The position numbers and the translations under genes are program-made. The notes below the pieces were generated by a model. It was not told where the DNA came from and did no database searches. It saw only the letters and a list, made by a program, of their open reading frames with translations. Positions 5,513-13,499 of a stretch of 13,515 bases of DNA are shown piece by piece (positions within the stretch are counted from its first letter, which is position 1; the number at the start of each line of letters is the position of its first letter). This DNA comes from JBFKOL01 sp041628815 (GTDB lineage: Bacteria; Bacteroidota; Bacteroidia; Chitinophagales; Saprospiraceae), in assembly GCA_041628815.1 (NCBI GenBank), contig JBFKOL010000091.1, positions 1 to 13,515 of the forward strand, written 5' to 3'.

Positions 5513-7387
5513 ATGCCGAATTTTCACGAGCGATCATGGCTGCTTATTTTATTATTTGCCTTCTCTGCGGCAGTGTCATACGCTCAGAAAGAATACGGCG
5601 GGACGCCGCACTTCGAATTCGAACAAGCCGTTCAACTGATTGACGCCGGTGCATCGATCGACTTATCACAAGAAACTGCGGATCTGTGGAAATCCCCTAA
5701 AAGCGCCATTCCTGGCAATGTCGCCGCCCTGCCCATCCTGAAACAAAAGTCAAAACTTCCCAAAACATTCGTTTCGGCCAATTACGGAAGATCATTCCTG
5801 CAGCGCCTATCCTTAGGAAAGGGGAGCCGCTCTTACATCCGCTTCGCTGACTTCCATATTCCCAAGGGTGGACGTCTCTATATCATGAGTGAAGACACTG
5901 GAGAAATACTCGGTGCATTTACGGATCAAAATAACAACGACCACAATAGGTTGTTGGTGGGACCAGTCAGGGGTAATGCCATCCTAGAATACGATGCTCC
6001 GCGCCAAATCGATATCGAGGAGATTCCGTTTTCAGTCGATCAGGTCTATGTGAACCCGACCAACTTCGGGGCTATGGAAACCGGTTTTGGATCGTCTTTC
6101 GAATGTAACATCAACATCAATTGTTCTGCAGGACAGTCTTACGACCGCGAAAAACGCGGCGTGATGCGAATACTCGTCGTTGGAGATGAGTCCATATTTC
6201 TATGTACAGGGTCGCTTTTAAACAATACGGGGGAAGATGAAACGCCTTACGTTCTCACAGCTCTTCATTGTGAACAACCGGCAGAGGGAGAATTCACCCC
6301 TCTTTACGATATGTGGTTCTTTGATTTCAACTACGAAGGTCCCAGCTGTGCCAACCCGGAGGTAGAACCCGGATTTACAGATGTCCAGGGTTGTGAAAAA
6401 GTGGCGAGCCGGCAGGGAACCGATATGTTGCTGCTACGCATTACTACGCCCATGCCTGAAGCGACCAATGCCTATTACAACGGCTGGGATCGCAGAGAAG
6501 ATTATCTTCCCCAACAGACGGCTATAATCCACCATCCGTCAGGGGATATAAAAAAGATTACCAACGACTTTGACCAGATCAACATCCACGATGAAGCGAT
6601 TGTCTGGAACAATGGGACAGTCACAGAAGCTGCATCCCATTTCATTAATGATTTCGATGATGCGGTATATCAACCAGGTTCTTCAGGGGCAGCCCTGTTT
6701 GATGAAGCAGGTCGAGTGATCGGCCAGCTGCATGGCGGCCCGTTGGCGGATGAATTTTGTACGGTTGGAATCGGTTACAGCGGTAGACTTTCAATGTCAT
6801 GGGACGGCGACACACCGGAAGAAAGGCTCAAGGACTGGCTGGATCCACTCGGTACAGAATCCAACTTTATCAGTGGAAAGGAAGCAACCCTTGGTGAACA
6901 GATCGTCCAGTTCAACGGTCGAGTGGTGACCCCTGACGGTATTGCGATTCCCAATGTACAGGTATCGCTTTCAGGTGATAAAGAAACATCCTTCTTCACA
7001 GGCGCAGATGGCCGCTTTGTTTTCGACGGCTTGTCCAATAAAGGCTCCTACTTTCTGACCCTAACCAAGGATATTAACCACGCCAATGGAATCTCTGCTA
7101 CAGATGTGGTCTTAATGATCAACCACATCATTGGCCGCAAAGAATTGACCAGCGTATTCTCCCGATTTGCCGCGGACGTCAACCTCGACGGAAATGTGTC
7201 GTCCATTGACCTCATCCAGCTTATGAATGTCATCATAGGCCGCACCCCTGTCTTCCCAAATGCACCGTCCTGGCGTTTTGAACCAGAAAATCTCCAGATG
7301 TCCGGTAGCAGTATAGGCCAGCTTGAGGTTTCAGTCGTAGGTTTTAAAGTCGGGGATCTCAATAACAGCGCGAATCCGAGGAGTTGA
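5513..7387 (+). CDS. Secreted lysyl-endopeptidase-like serine protease with dockerin-like C-terminus (624 aa)
   Basis: An exported S1-type protease related to Achromobacter lysyl endopeptidase. Seen: a signal peptide (hydrophobic LLILLFAFSAA, likely cleavage after SYA, residue 24); a protease domain at about residues 190-455 with catalytic His252 (LTALHCE), Asp304 (GTDMLLLRI) and Ser391 (PGSSGAALFD); and family landmarks GWDRRE, AIIHHPSGDIKKIT, IGQLHGGP and RLKDWLDPLGT. A carboxypeptidase-regulatory-like fold (about 466-520) and a dockerin-like pair (NGISATDVVLMINHIIGR, then ADVNLDGNVSSIDLIQLMN) follow. The acidic residue expected just before YGR in the S1 pocket appears to be replaced: the sequence reads CTVGIGYSGR where lysyl endopeptidase has SDQYGR, so lysine preference is doubtful. 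The protein stops soon after FKVGDLNNSA and no type IX secretion sorting domain is visible. The family is clear; the exact specificity is not. Confidence 0.9.
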   Translation: MPNFHERSWLLILLFAFSAAVSYAQKEYGGTPHFEFEQAVQLIDAGASIDLSQETADLWKSPKSAIPGNVAALPILKQKSKLPKTFVSANYGRSFLQRLSLGKGSRSYIRFADFHIPKGGRLYIMSEDTGEILGAFTDQNNNDHNRLLVGPVRGNAILEYDAPRQIDIEEIPFSVDQVYVNPTNFGAMETGFGSSFECNININCSAGQSYDREKRGVMRILVVGDESIFLCTGSLLNNTGEDETPYVLTALHCEQPAEGEFTPLYDMWFFDFNYEGPSCANPEVEPGFTDVQGCEKVASRQGTDMLLLRITTPMPEATNAYYNGWDRREDYLPQQTAIIHHPSGDIKKITNDFDQINIHDEAIVWNNGTVTEAASHFINDFDDAVYQPGSSGAALFDEAGRVIGQLHGGPLADEFCTVGIGYSGRLSMSWDGDTPEERLKDWLDPLGTESNFISGKEATLGEQIVQFNGRVVTPDGIAIPNVQVSLSGDKETSFFTGADGRFVFDGLSNKGSYFLTLTKDINHANGISATDVVLMINHIIGRKELTSVFSRFAADVNLDGNVSSIDLIQLMNVIIGRTPVFPNAPSWRFEPENLQMSGSSIGQLEVSVVGFKVGDLNNSANPRS

Positions 7388-7416
7388 CCAGAGCGAAGCG
7401 GCGGGAACCGAATGAA

Positions 7417-7593
7417 AAAACACCCACAGGTAGTGTTTTGTAATGAGGCTGGCAGGGTCTATCTCCTAGTAATACCCACAGGCGGTATTTATTCTTGAGG
7501 CTAGTTGTATCTGCCTTTTGAAACCCCCACAGGCGGTGTTTTGTGGTGAAACTCACAGTGTCTGTCTTCGAGTCGCGGCATGCAGTGTTTTGT
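7417..7593. repeat. Tandem hairpin repeat, about 51-base period, four degenerating copies
   Basis: Copies are centred on the loop CACAGG[CT] at 7425, 7477 and 7528. A fourth near 7585 keeps only the right arm (AGTGTTTTGT). Arms: AAAACAC/GTGTTTT (copy 1, 7417-7423 with 7433-7439), AATACC/GGTATT (copy 2, 7471-7476 with 7484-7489), and AAACCCC/GGTGTTT with one mismatch (copy 3). The fourth pair from the loop is C-G in copies 1 and 3 and T-A in copy 2, a compensatory change that supports a folded structure. The units also share GAGGCT-like spacers. The block follows the protease stop by about 30 bases and fills the long convergent gap before the minus-strand prenyl synthase. Confidence 0.7.
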
Positions 7594-7748
7594 TACAGGT
7601 TACATGCGTTCGGCATATAGTAATAGTGCGGATTTCCAAGCCAGCCAGCCTTCCTCTGGGAGGCCTCTGCCAGGGTTGGCCAATTTTCAGGTTTTGAGCA
7701 GACCCACATAAATCAAAAAGCAATTAAGTCATTCAAGAAACCTGAAAC
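7594..7748. other. Convergent intergenic stretch without recognisable gene
   Basis: This is the remainder of the gap between the convergent protease and polyprenyl synthase genes. It contains a short imperfect inverted run (CCAGCCAGCC ... GGGAGGCC, near 7639-7665) but no U-tract terminator or open frame that I can support. Confidence 0.4.
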
Positions 7749-7783
7749 CCGAAATCCGAAATCCGAAATCCAAAACCCGAAAT
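7749..7783. repeat. CCGAAAT heptamer repeat
   Basis: Three adjacent perfect CCGAAAT units (7749-7755, 7756-7762, 7763-7769), a degenerate unit (CCAAAAC) and a further perfect unit (7777-7783) lie immediately after the stop codon of the minus-strand polyprenyl synthase. Such short GAAATCC runs are a slippage-prone 3' flank. No function is evident. Confidence 0.75.
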
Positions 7784-7788
7784 TCCAA

Positions 7789-8754
7789 TCATTTGTCTCT
7801 TTCAAAAAGCCCCCTCGAAAATTCCACCAAGAATTTTTTCTTCTGCTCATCCGCCTTTACCGCAGCCATATGGGAAATGGCCAAATCAAAAAACGATCGC
7901 TTGGCCTCTCCGCAGTAATGCGATATGTACAGGTCATCGAAGATGCGCTTCACCTTTGAGACCTTTTCGGGATCGCGACTCTTATAGAGCGCCAGGAAGG
8001 ACACTAAATCCGGTTCTTCGAGCAATTCAGCAGCACGGAGATATAAATAGGTCTTTTTTCCCTGGAGAATGTCACCACCCACTTTCTTGCCTACGGCATC
8101 ACTATCTCCGTATAAATCGAGAAAGTCGTCTTGCAATTGAAAAGCTATACCCGCATTGACCCCAAACTGGTATAAGTGCTGCCGGTCCTTTTCAGGGGCT
8201 CCGGCCAACCAAGCTCCAGCTTCCAGACTGAATCCAATAAGCACAGCAGTCTTCAGCTCGATCATATGCAAGTATTGTTGGATCGATACTGCATCGTCTG
8301 TCTCAAACTGCATATCGAGACTTTGTCCCTCGCACACTTCACGGGCTATTTGCGTAAATCGTTGCATTAGCAAGGGTGGGGAAGGGTCAAAACGTGCAAG
8401 CCGATCGTATACTTCGATGAGCATGACGTCACCCGTAAGTATAGCACTGTTTACATCGTACTTGATGTGCACGGCTTCTTGCCCACGTCGGGTAGTGGCC
8501 GCATCCATGATGTCGTCATGGACGAGTGTGAAGTTGTGAAAAAGTTCGATGGCATAGGCCAAATCCAACGCCGACTCAACATCGCTGCGATACAATTCGT
8601 AACCCAGTAAACAGAGCAATGACCGCAGTTTTTTCCCGCCGAGACCCATCATGTAATTGCGCGGCGCATAGAGAGTCGCCGGTTTGCGTTCCGAGATATT
8701 GGATTCGCCATGGTCCGTTATCAGAGCTATCAGGTCCTTTACCTTTGATTCCAT
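7789..8754 (-). CDS. Short-chain polyprenyl diphosphate synthase (321 aa)
   Basis: An all-helical trans-prenyltransferase that condenses isopentenyl diphosphate with an allylic diphosphate to make farnesyl or geranylgeranyl diphosphate for quinones, carotenoids or lipid carriers; cytosolic. Seen: GGKKLRS at 39-45 (diphosphate binding), first Asp-rich motif DDIMD at 80-84 followed by TTRRG, GEGQSLD-type CEGQSLDM at 141-148, second Asp-rich motif DDFLD at 209-213, and GKKVGGDILQGKKTYL at 222-237. The bulky Phe five residues before the first Asp motif (NFTLVHDD) is typical of enzymes that stop at C15-C20. Length is normal for the family. It stands alone, divergent from the amidohydrolase gene across 101 bases and convergent with the protease gene. 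Product chain length cannot be fixed from sequence; octaprenyl synthase is less likely. Confidence 0.92.
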   Translation of the reverse strand: MESKVKDLIALITDHGESNISERKPATLYAPRNYMMGLGGKKLRSLLCLLGYELYRSDVESALDLAYAIELFHNFTLVHDDIMDAATTRRGQEAVHIKYDVNSAILTGDVMLIEVYDRLARFDPSPPLLMQRFTQIAREVCEGQSLDMQFETDDAVSIQQYLHMIELKTAVLIGFSLEAGAWLAGAPEKDRQHLYQFGVNAGIAFQLQDDFLDLYGDSDAVGKKVGGDILQGKKTYLYLRAAELLEEPDLVSFLALYKSRDPEKVSKVKRIFDDLYISHYCGEAKRSFFDLAISHMAAVKADEQKKKFLVEFSRGLFERDK

Positions 8755-8855
8755 AGATGCTTTAGGGAAAGTTGATTAATCAAAGTTTAGGGGAACATCT
8801 TCGTTAAAAAGCGGCAAGATAAGTATTATTGGATTTGGACCCATTAGACTAGATC

Positions 8856-10571
8856 ATGAAACCCATTCCAACTAACTTCTGTCTTATTGCCTTTATGACA
8901 TTATTTCTTTTGTCTTGCACTCAACGCGATGCATCGGCAGATTTGGTCATTCACAACGCTGTCGTTTACGCGGTGGATGACGGACGATCCACGTATGAAG
9001 CCATTGCCTCCAGGGAGGGCCTGATCACTTTCTTGGGATCGAGCGAGGACGCCCTCTTATTACGTGGTGACTCCACCGAGGTCATCGACGCCGGTGGAGC
9101 TTTCGTCATTCCCGGTTTGATAGAGGGTCACGGCCATTTTTCCGGTCTGGGTAACAGCCTTATGAACCTCAATTTCCTGAGATCCCGGTCCTGGGATGAA
9201 ATCGTGGGTATGGTGGCGGAAAAGGTGGAAGAAAGTGAGGATGGAGAATGGATCGTCGGACGAGGCTGGCATCAAGAGAAATGGGATGAACGGCCGGATG
9301 ATCATATACACGGCTATCCCCGTCATTTTGACCTAAGCGAAATATCCAAGGACAATCCCGTCATGCTCGTTCATGCCAGTGGTCACGGCCTTTTTGCGAA
9401 TGCCAAAGCCATGGAGGTGGCAGGCGTGAATAAAGAGACACCCAATCCGGCTGGGGGCGAGATCGTTCGCGATGACCAGGGCAATGCCATCGGCATGTTT
9501 GAGGAACGCGCCCAAAATATCATACGCGCTGCTTACGCACAGTACCTCGATGGTCTCAGCCAGGAAGAACTCGAAGACAACTGGTACGAAGGCATCGAAT
9601 TGGCCCAGGGTGAATGTCTTGAAAATGGCATTACCTCCTTTCAGGACGCCGGATCGTCATTTACCGACATTGAACGCTATAAAAAACTTGCTGAAGAAGG
9701 AAAGTTCGACATCCGCCTATGGGCCATGCTTCGGCACTCTTCCGAACAGATGAAAAACAATTTGGCGCCTTATCGCATGATCGATGTTGGTGACAAACAC
9801 TTTACGTGCCGCGCCATCAAATCCGAATTGGATGGCGCCCTGGGAGCATTCGGTGCGTGGCTATTGGAACCCTACAATGATAAGCCCGGCTTCTATGGTC
9901 AGAATACGACGACAATCGAAGAAGTCCGGGCCATTGCCGAAATCGCTCTCGAAGGGAATATGCAACTCTGTGTTCATGCTATCGGTGACCGGGCCAATAG
10001 AGAGATGTTGGACATCTTTGAAGAAATGTACGACAGATCGGACAACAAAGATCTTCGTTGGCGCAGCGAACACGCACAACACCTCCACCCGGACGATATT
10101 CCAAGGTTTGCCAAAATTGGCGTGATCCCCGCCATGCAAGGCATCCACTGTACCTCGGATGCACCTTTCGTCGTCCAGCGTCTCGGAGAATGGCGCTCCC
10201 GGTCCGGGGCGTACAACTGGCGCGCTCTGGTAGATGCCGGTGCTGTAGTAACCAACGGTACCGACGCACCGGTTGAAGACGTAAACCCCATCGAATCCTA
10301 TTACGCCACGGTAACCCGAAAGCGCATAGACAATGGAATGGAATTCTTCACGGAAAATGCGCTTTCACGCGATGAGGCAATCTATTCTTATACTATGGCC
10401 AATGCCTACGCCGCCTTCGAGGAAAATGACAAAGGGTCCCTCGAACTGGGTAAACTGGCCGATATCACGGTCCTGTCAGAAAACTGGATCGAATGTACGG
10501 ATGAAGAAATTCTCGATACAAATGTTTTGTATACAATTGTGGGTGGTGAGGTGAAATATCGAGCAGAATGA
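8856..10571 (+). CDS. YtcJ-type amidohydrolase, predicted lipoprotein (571 aa)
   Basis: A metal-dependent hydrolase of the amidohydrolase superfamily (amidohydro_3, YtcJ-like); the substrate is unknown. Seen: a type II signal peptide with lipobox LLSC (Cys21), so it is probably anchored to a membrane facing the periplasm; a small beta domain with VIDAGGAFVIPGLIEGHGH, where His92 and His94 form the HxH metal pair; Lys322 in IKSELDGALGAFG (position of the bridging lysine in this family); His374 in CVHAIGDRAN; SEHAQHLHPDDI with His406; and Asp470 in TNGTDAPVEDVNP. The C-terminus KGSLELGKLADITVL closes the second beta domain. All expected metal and catalytic positions appear present. There is no clear Shine-Dalgarno site. 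Its neighbours give no pathway hint. Confidence 0.92.
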   Translation: MKPIPTNFCLIAFMTLFLLSCTQRDASADLVIHNAVVYAVDDGRSTYEAIASREGLITFLGSSEDALLLRGDSTEVIDAGGAFVIPGLIEGHGHFSGLGNSLMNLNFLRSRSWDEIVGMVAEKVEESEDGEWIVGRGWHQEKWDERPDDHIHGYPRHFDLSEISKDNPVMLVHASGHGLFANAKAMEVAGVNKETPNPAGGEIVRDDQGNAIGMFEERAQNIIRAAYAQYLDGLSQEELEDNWYEGIELAQGECLENGITSFQDAGSSFTDIERYKKLAEEGKFDIRLWAMLRHSSEQMKNNLAPYRMIDVGDKHFTCRAIKSELDGALGAFGAWLLEPYNDKPGFYGQNTTTIEEVRAIAEIALEGNMQLCVHAIGDRANREMLDIFEEMYDRSDNKDLRWRSEHAQHLHPDDIPRFAKIGVIPAMQGIHCTSDAPFVVQRLGEWRSRSGAYNWRALVDAGAVVTNGTDAPVEDVNPIESYYATVTRKRIDNGMEFFTENALSRDEAIYSYTMANAYAAFEENDKGSLELGKLADITVLSENWIECTDEEILDTNVLYTIVGGEVKYRAE

Positions 10572-10868
10572 TAAACTCATTATTTATAATTCATAATTCA
10601 TTTCCTCGCTCTTTAAGGGACAGGGTCTCGTAAACACGTCACTCCCAACCCTGAAACTGACCAGCAATATTCGACATGAGATATTTGATATGTGCCTTGT
10701 GTGGACTTCCTCAGATCCCCAAAAATGAGCAACCTGGCAACTCGGCAACATGACAACCGGCATCCCGCAGTGTCAGTCGCCTGCCGAAAACCGACGGCAC
10801 GCAACTGGCCACCGAAAACTACCCCTATTCTTTCCTACCTTTACCTCCGTTAAAGGATGCGTTAATCC
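10572..10868. other. Intergenic stretch with AT-rich and GGCAAC-rich repeat blocks
   Basis: Directly after the amidohydrolase stop is an AT-rich run containing TTATAATTCATAATTC (about 10582-10600). At 10729-10763 the sequence repeats GCAAC at about ten-base steps (AACCTGGCAACTCGGCAACA). Closely similar blocks recur in the same order after the next gene (11880-12037). Near the glycosyltransferase start, TACCTTTA (10836-10843) resembles a -7 box but lacks a partner TTG, and AAAGGA (10852-10857) is a possible distant ribosome site. No gene is supported here. Confidence 0.55.
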
Positions 10869-11864
10869 ATGAAGATTTTATACGCGGTTCAAGCAACGGG
10901 CAACGGGCACCTAAGCAGGTGTATGGAGTTTTATCCGCATCTGTGTGAATATGGAGAGGTAGATGTATTGACCAGTGGGAGCCAGGGGGATTTGAACATG
11001 CCTTTCGAGATCAAATACCAGAAACACGGATTGAGCTATATTTTTGGAAAGAAGGGAGGTATTGACTATACACGTACTGCGCTAAGCTTAAGACCCTTTC
11101 GATTCCTTATCGACCTGTTGGGCGTAGACCTCAAGCAATACGACCTCGTCGTTAACGATTTCGAACCCATTACAGCTTGGGCGTGCAAATTTGCCGGTAA
11201 AGACAGCGTCGCACTTAGCCACCAGGCTGCCTTTATGAATGAGGTAGTTCCTCGGCCTGAAAAGAGATCTACATTTGGAGAATTTGTTTTCAAAAACTTC
11301 GCGCCCGCGACCAGGTATATTGGAATTCATTATCAGCGCTATACGGATGACATCTACCTTCCTGTCATACGCAAGGAAATACGCAACTTGAACACGAGTA
11401 ATAAAGGTCACATTCTGGTTTACCTGCCTTCATTCTCCGCAGCAGAGTTGGCACCTCATTTCCATCAGATTCCCGATCGTCAATGGGTCATTTTTTCAAA
11501 GCACACCGATCGTTGCGTGGAGTCCAACAACGTCAAAGTGTTTCCCGTAGGCGTGCCTGAATGGAAGCAATACCTTGCATCGGCAGATGCTACGATCATC
11601 GGAGGCGGGTTTACCGCAACATCTGAAATGATCTTTCTCGGCAAGAAAATGCTAGTCATTCCTATGCCCGACCAGTATGAGCAAAGATGCAATGCAGTGG
11701 CCTTGGAGGAGATGGGTATCAGGATCATCGAGAAAATAGGGGCCGACTTCCCGAAGGTCCTGCGCCATTGGCTCGATGAAGTTAAGACGATTCACATTCC
11801 CTATGAAAATATGTCGGAAGAAATTGTCCGAAGGGTAATTGAAGGAAGGAAGGATAAAAAATGA
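10869..11864 (+). CDS. MJ1255-type glycosyltransferase (331 aa)
   Basis: A GT-B fold glycosyltransferase related to the MJ1255/Glyco_trans_1_3 family and, more distantly, to MurG and UDP-glucuronosyltransferases. It is probably cytosolic and transfers a sugar from a nucleotide donor to an unknown acceptor. Seen: N-terminal ILYAVQATGNGHLSRC with the glycine-rich GNGHLSR at 11-17, VVNDFEP at 94-100, an acceptor-side domain to about residue 180, and a C-terminal donor-binding domain with IIGGGFTATSEMIFLGKKM at 243-261 (Glu253 expected to contact the ribose) and PMPDQYEQRCNA at 265-276. The length is usual for the family. It stands alone and converges with the acetyltransferase gene. The acceptor cannot be predicted. 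Confidence 0.88.
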   Translation: MKILYAVQATGNGHLSRCMEFYPHLCEYGEVDVLTSGSQGDLNMPFEIKYQKHGLSYIFGKKGGIDYTRTALSLRPFRFLIDLLGVDLKQYDLVVNDFEPITAWACKFAGKDSVALSHQAAFMNEVVPRPEKRSTFGEFVFKNFAPATRYIGIHYQRYTDDIYLPVIRKEIRNLNTSNKGHILVYLPSFSAAELAPHFHQIPDRQWVIFSKHTDRCVESNNVKVFPVGVPEWKQYLASADATIIGGGFTATSEMIFLGKKMLVIPMPDQYEQRCNAVALEEMGIRIIEKIGADFPKVLRHWLDEVKTIHIPYENMSEEIVRRVIEGRKDKK

Positions 11865-11879
11865 TGAGTTAGGACTGAT

Positions 11880-12037
11880 GATTTAGGAATTGAGAATTAA
11901 AATTCGTAACTCATAATTTGCTCCGCCGCTCATAAATGGCTCAAGCTTACCTAACATGTAACTTGGCAACCTGCAACCCGTAAGTTGGCAACATGGCAAC
12001 CCTGTCATAGGCAGACAGGCCGGACAACATGGCAAGC
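11880..12037. repeat. Intergenic repeat block: AT-rich run, GGCAAC steps and a hairpin
   Basis: Between the convergent glycosyltransferase and acetyltransferase genes lies an AT-rich run (GAATTGAGAATTAAAATTCG and beyond). It is followed by GGCAAC-type steps (about 11960-12002, e.g. TTGGCAACATGGCAACC) and the hairpin CCTGTC-ATAGGCA-GACAGG (12001-12019). The order and wording mirror 10572-10763. The hairpin has no T-tract but may still end transcripts from both sides. Short open frames through it (Cys/Leu/Pro-rich) are by-products of the repeats. Confidence 0.6.
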
Positions 12038-12043
12038 AGGAAA

Positions 12044-12487
12044 CTACAAATACATCTTCCCGTTCCACCACTCCTTGTCAAACTCAACGTCGTACTTCTT
12101 GTAAAAGTTAATGGCGGGCTGATTCCAGTCGAGGACCTGCCATTTTAGTACGACACACTGACGGTCCCTTGCAATGTTTATTACCTCTTCGAAAAGTTGG
12201 CGTCCGACGCCATGACCCCTAAGTGCTTGACTTACGACAAAATCTTCCAGGTACAGCATTTTACCCTTCCAAGTCGAGAAGGTATCGTAGAATATACAAG
12301 TGCCCACCACAGCTCCAGCGAGTTCGGCAACGATGCAATCGAAGACGCCTTCTTCAAATGCCTGGTGATAGGTCGATAGATCGGCTGTGACGGCCTCCGG
12401 TGCTTTCTCATATTCAGCAAGCTCTCTTACGAGTTGCAAGACAGAGGCCATATCGTTGTAATGAGCGGGGCGAATAAGTGCTTTCAT
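12044..12487 (-). CDS. GNAT-family N-acetyltransferase, SSAT/thialysine-acetyltransferase-like (147 aa)
   Basis: Transfers an acetyl group from acetyl-CoA to an amine, probably a small diamine or lysine analogue; cytosolic. Seen: RELAEYEKAPEAVT near 21-34, FSTWKGKMLYLEDFVV at 70-85, the acetyl-CoA loop ALRGHGVGRQLF at 88-99 (R-G-x-G-x-G), and WQVLDWNQPAINFYKK at 116-131 with the expected general-acid Tyr129. These match the spermidine/spermine acetyltransferase subgroup more closely than ribosomal-protein acetyltransferases. The length is slightly short of the about 160-170 residues usual there. It is divergent from rpsL across 112 bases and convergent with the glycosyltransferase. The substrate is not certain. 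Confidence 0.9.
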   Translation of the reverse strand: MKALIRPAHYNDMASVLQLVRELAEYEKAPEAVTADLSTYHQAFEEGVFDCIVAELAGAVVGTCIFYDTFSTWKGKMLYLEDFVVSQALRGHGVGRQLFEEVINIARDRQCVVLKWQVLDWNQPAINFYKKYDVEFDKEWWNGKMYL

Positions 12488-12534
12488 AGGACGATATTAG
12501 GCGCAAATAATAATGATTATTTTATAAATGCGGC

Positions 12535-12564
12535 TTGTTTTAAGTCAAAATAGTCTTACCTTTG
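12535..12564 (+). promoter_or_regulatory. Bacteroidota-type promoter of the str operon
   Basis: TTG at 12535-12537, exactly 19 bases, then TACCTTTG at 12557-12564 match the TTG-N19-TAnnTTTG consensus of the phylum. Transcription would start about 30 bases before the rpsL ATG. The same spacing is used by the tRNA-Glu promoter at 5216-5246. Confidence 0.85.
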
Positions 12565-12599
12565 CACTCGCTTTTTTGGAAGCATTGAGAATATAGCTT

Positions 12600-12974
12600 A
12601 TGCCAACAATTAATCAATTAGTAAGGAAAGGAAGAAAAAAGATAGTCACGAAATCCAAATCGCGTGCCCTGGATGCATGTCCACAGAAGCGCGCGGTGTG
12701 CACACGTGTTTATACGACAACTCCTAAAAAGCCTAACTCTGCCTTGCGCAAAGTGGCCAAAGTGAGACTGACCAACGGCCAGGAAGTTATTGCTTATATC
12801 CCGGGTGAAGGTCACAATCTCCAGGAGCACAGTATTGTTCTTATCAGGGGAGGAAGGGTGAAAGATCTTCCGGGCGTACGCTATACCATCGTCCGCGGAG
12901 CCCTCGACACTGCAGGGGTTAACGATCGTTTCCAGGGGCGATCCAAATACGGAACCAAGAGACCCAAGTCATAA
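12600..12974 (+). CDS. rpsL: 30S ribosomal protein S12
   Basis: S12 sits at the decoding centre of the small subunit and checks codon-anticodon pairing. The protein is full length (124 aa) and nearly colinear with the E. coli protein: MPTINQLVRK, ACPQKRAVCTRVYTTTPKKP, EGHNLQEHS, GGRVKDLPGVRY and ARSKYG-like GRSKYGTKRPKS. Lys43 (TPKKPNSA) and Lys88 (GRVKDLPG), the sites where streptomycin-resistance changes usually occur, are both wild type, and Asp89, the site of RimO methylthiolation, is present. It is the first gene of the str operon; rpsG starts 23 bases downstream. No strong Shine-Dalgarno is present, as usual for Bacteroidota. Confidence 0.99.
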   Translation: MPTINQLVRKGRKKIVTKSKSRALDACPQKRAVCTRVYTTTPKKPNSALRKVAKVRLTNGQEVIAYIPGEGHNLQEHSIVLIRGGRVKDLPGVRYTIVRGALDTAGVNDRFQGRSKYGTKRPKS

Positions 12975-12997
12975 ACATCCAGATCAAATTCTAATCA

Positions 12998-13465
12998 ATG
13001 AGGAAAAGAAAGCCTAAAAAGCGAGTCTTGCAACCTGATCCACGTTACGGAGATCCCATGGTGACACAGTTTGTGAACAACATGATGTGGGAAGGAAAGA
13101 AAAGTGTGGCCTATAAATTATTCTACGATGCCATGGACATTGTTGCCAAAAAGACTGAAGAAAACCCTCATGAGACTTGGCAAAAAGCATTAAACAATGT
13201 GACCCCGCAAGTGGAGGTAAGAAGTAAGAGGATTGGAGGGGCCACTTTCCAGATCCCTACTGAAATTCGATCCTCAAGAAAACTGTCGGTTGGCATGAAA
13301 TGGCTCATCCGTTATTCCCGCCTGCGAAGTGGAAAAGGAATGGCTGAAAAGCTGGCGGCAGAGGTTATGGCCGCAAGCAAGGGAGAAGGGGCAGCCGTTA
13401 AGAAAAAGGAGGATACGCATAGAATGGCAGAAGCCAATAAAGCCTTTGCCCACTTCAGAGCATAA
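12998..13465 (+). CDS. rpsG: 30S ribosomal protein S7
   Basis: S7 starts assembly of the 30S head by binding the 3' domain of 16S rRNA and lines the exit site. Seen: the basic N-terminus MRKRKPKKRVLQPDPRYGDP, FVNNMMWEGKKSVAYKLFYDAMD, the ALNNVTPQVEVRSKRIGGATFQIP-type core (from about residue 65), and KWLIRYSRLRSGKGMAEKLA followed by HRMAEANKAFAHFRA. At 155 residues it is the expected length. It is co-transcribed with rpsL and fusA, with 34 bases to the fusA start. Confidence 0.99.
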   Translation: MRKRKPKKRVLQPDPRYGDPMVTQFVNNMMWEGKKSVAYKLFYDAMDIVAKKTEENPHETWQKALNNVTPQVEVRSKRIGGATFQIPTEIRSSRKLSVGMKWLIRYSRLRSGKGMAEKLAAEVMAASKGEGAAVKKKEDTHRMAEANKAFAHFRA

Positions 13466-13499
13466 TCCGAATCTATCATACGTATATAATCATTTCATC

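Noticed and set aside
7359..7556. 65-codon minus-strand open frame with a 17-residue periodicity
   Set aside because: It overlaps the protease end and its periodicity is only the 51-base hairpin repeat read as protein; arm covariation fits a nucleic-acid structure, not coding.
7417..7593. CRISPR-like array (regularly spaced repeats)
   Set aside because: The repeats are short, imperfect and few, the intervening segments are themselves similar to one another, and no cas gene is present.
11883..12071. 62-codon minus-strand Cys/Leu/Pro-rich open frame
   Set aside because: It is produced by reading the GGCAAC repeat block, overlaps the acetyltransferase end, and has no protein-like domain.
12600..12974. 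Streptomycin-resistance form of S12
   Set aside because: Lys43 and Lys88 are both the sensitive wild-type residues.
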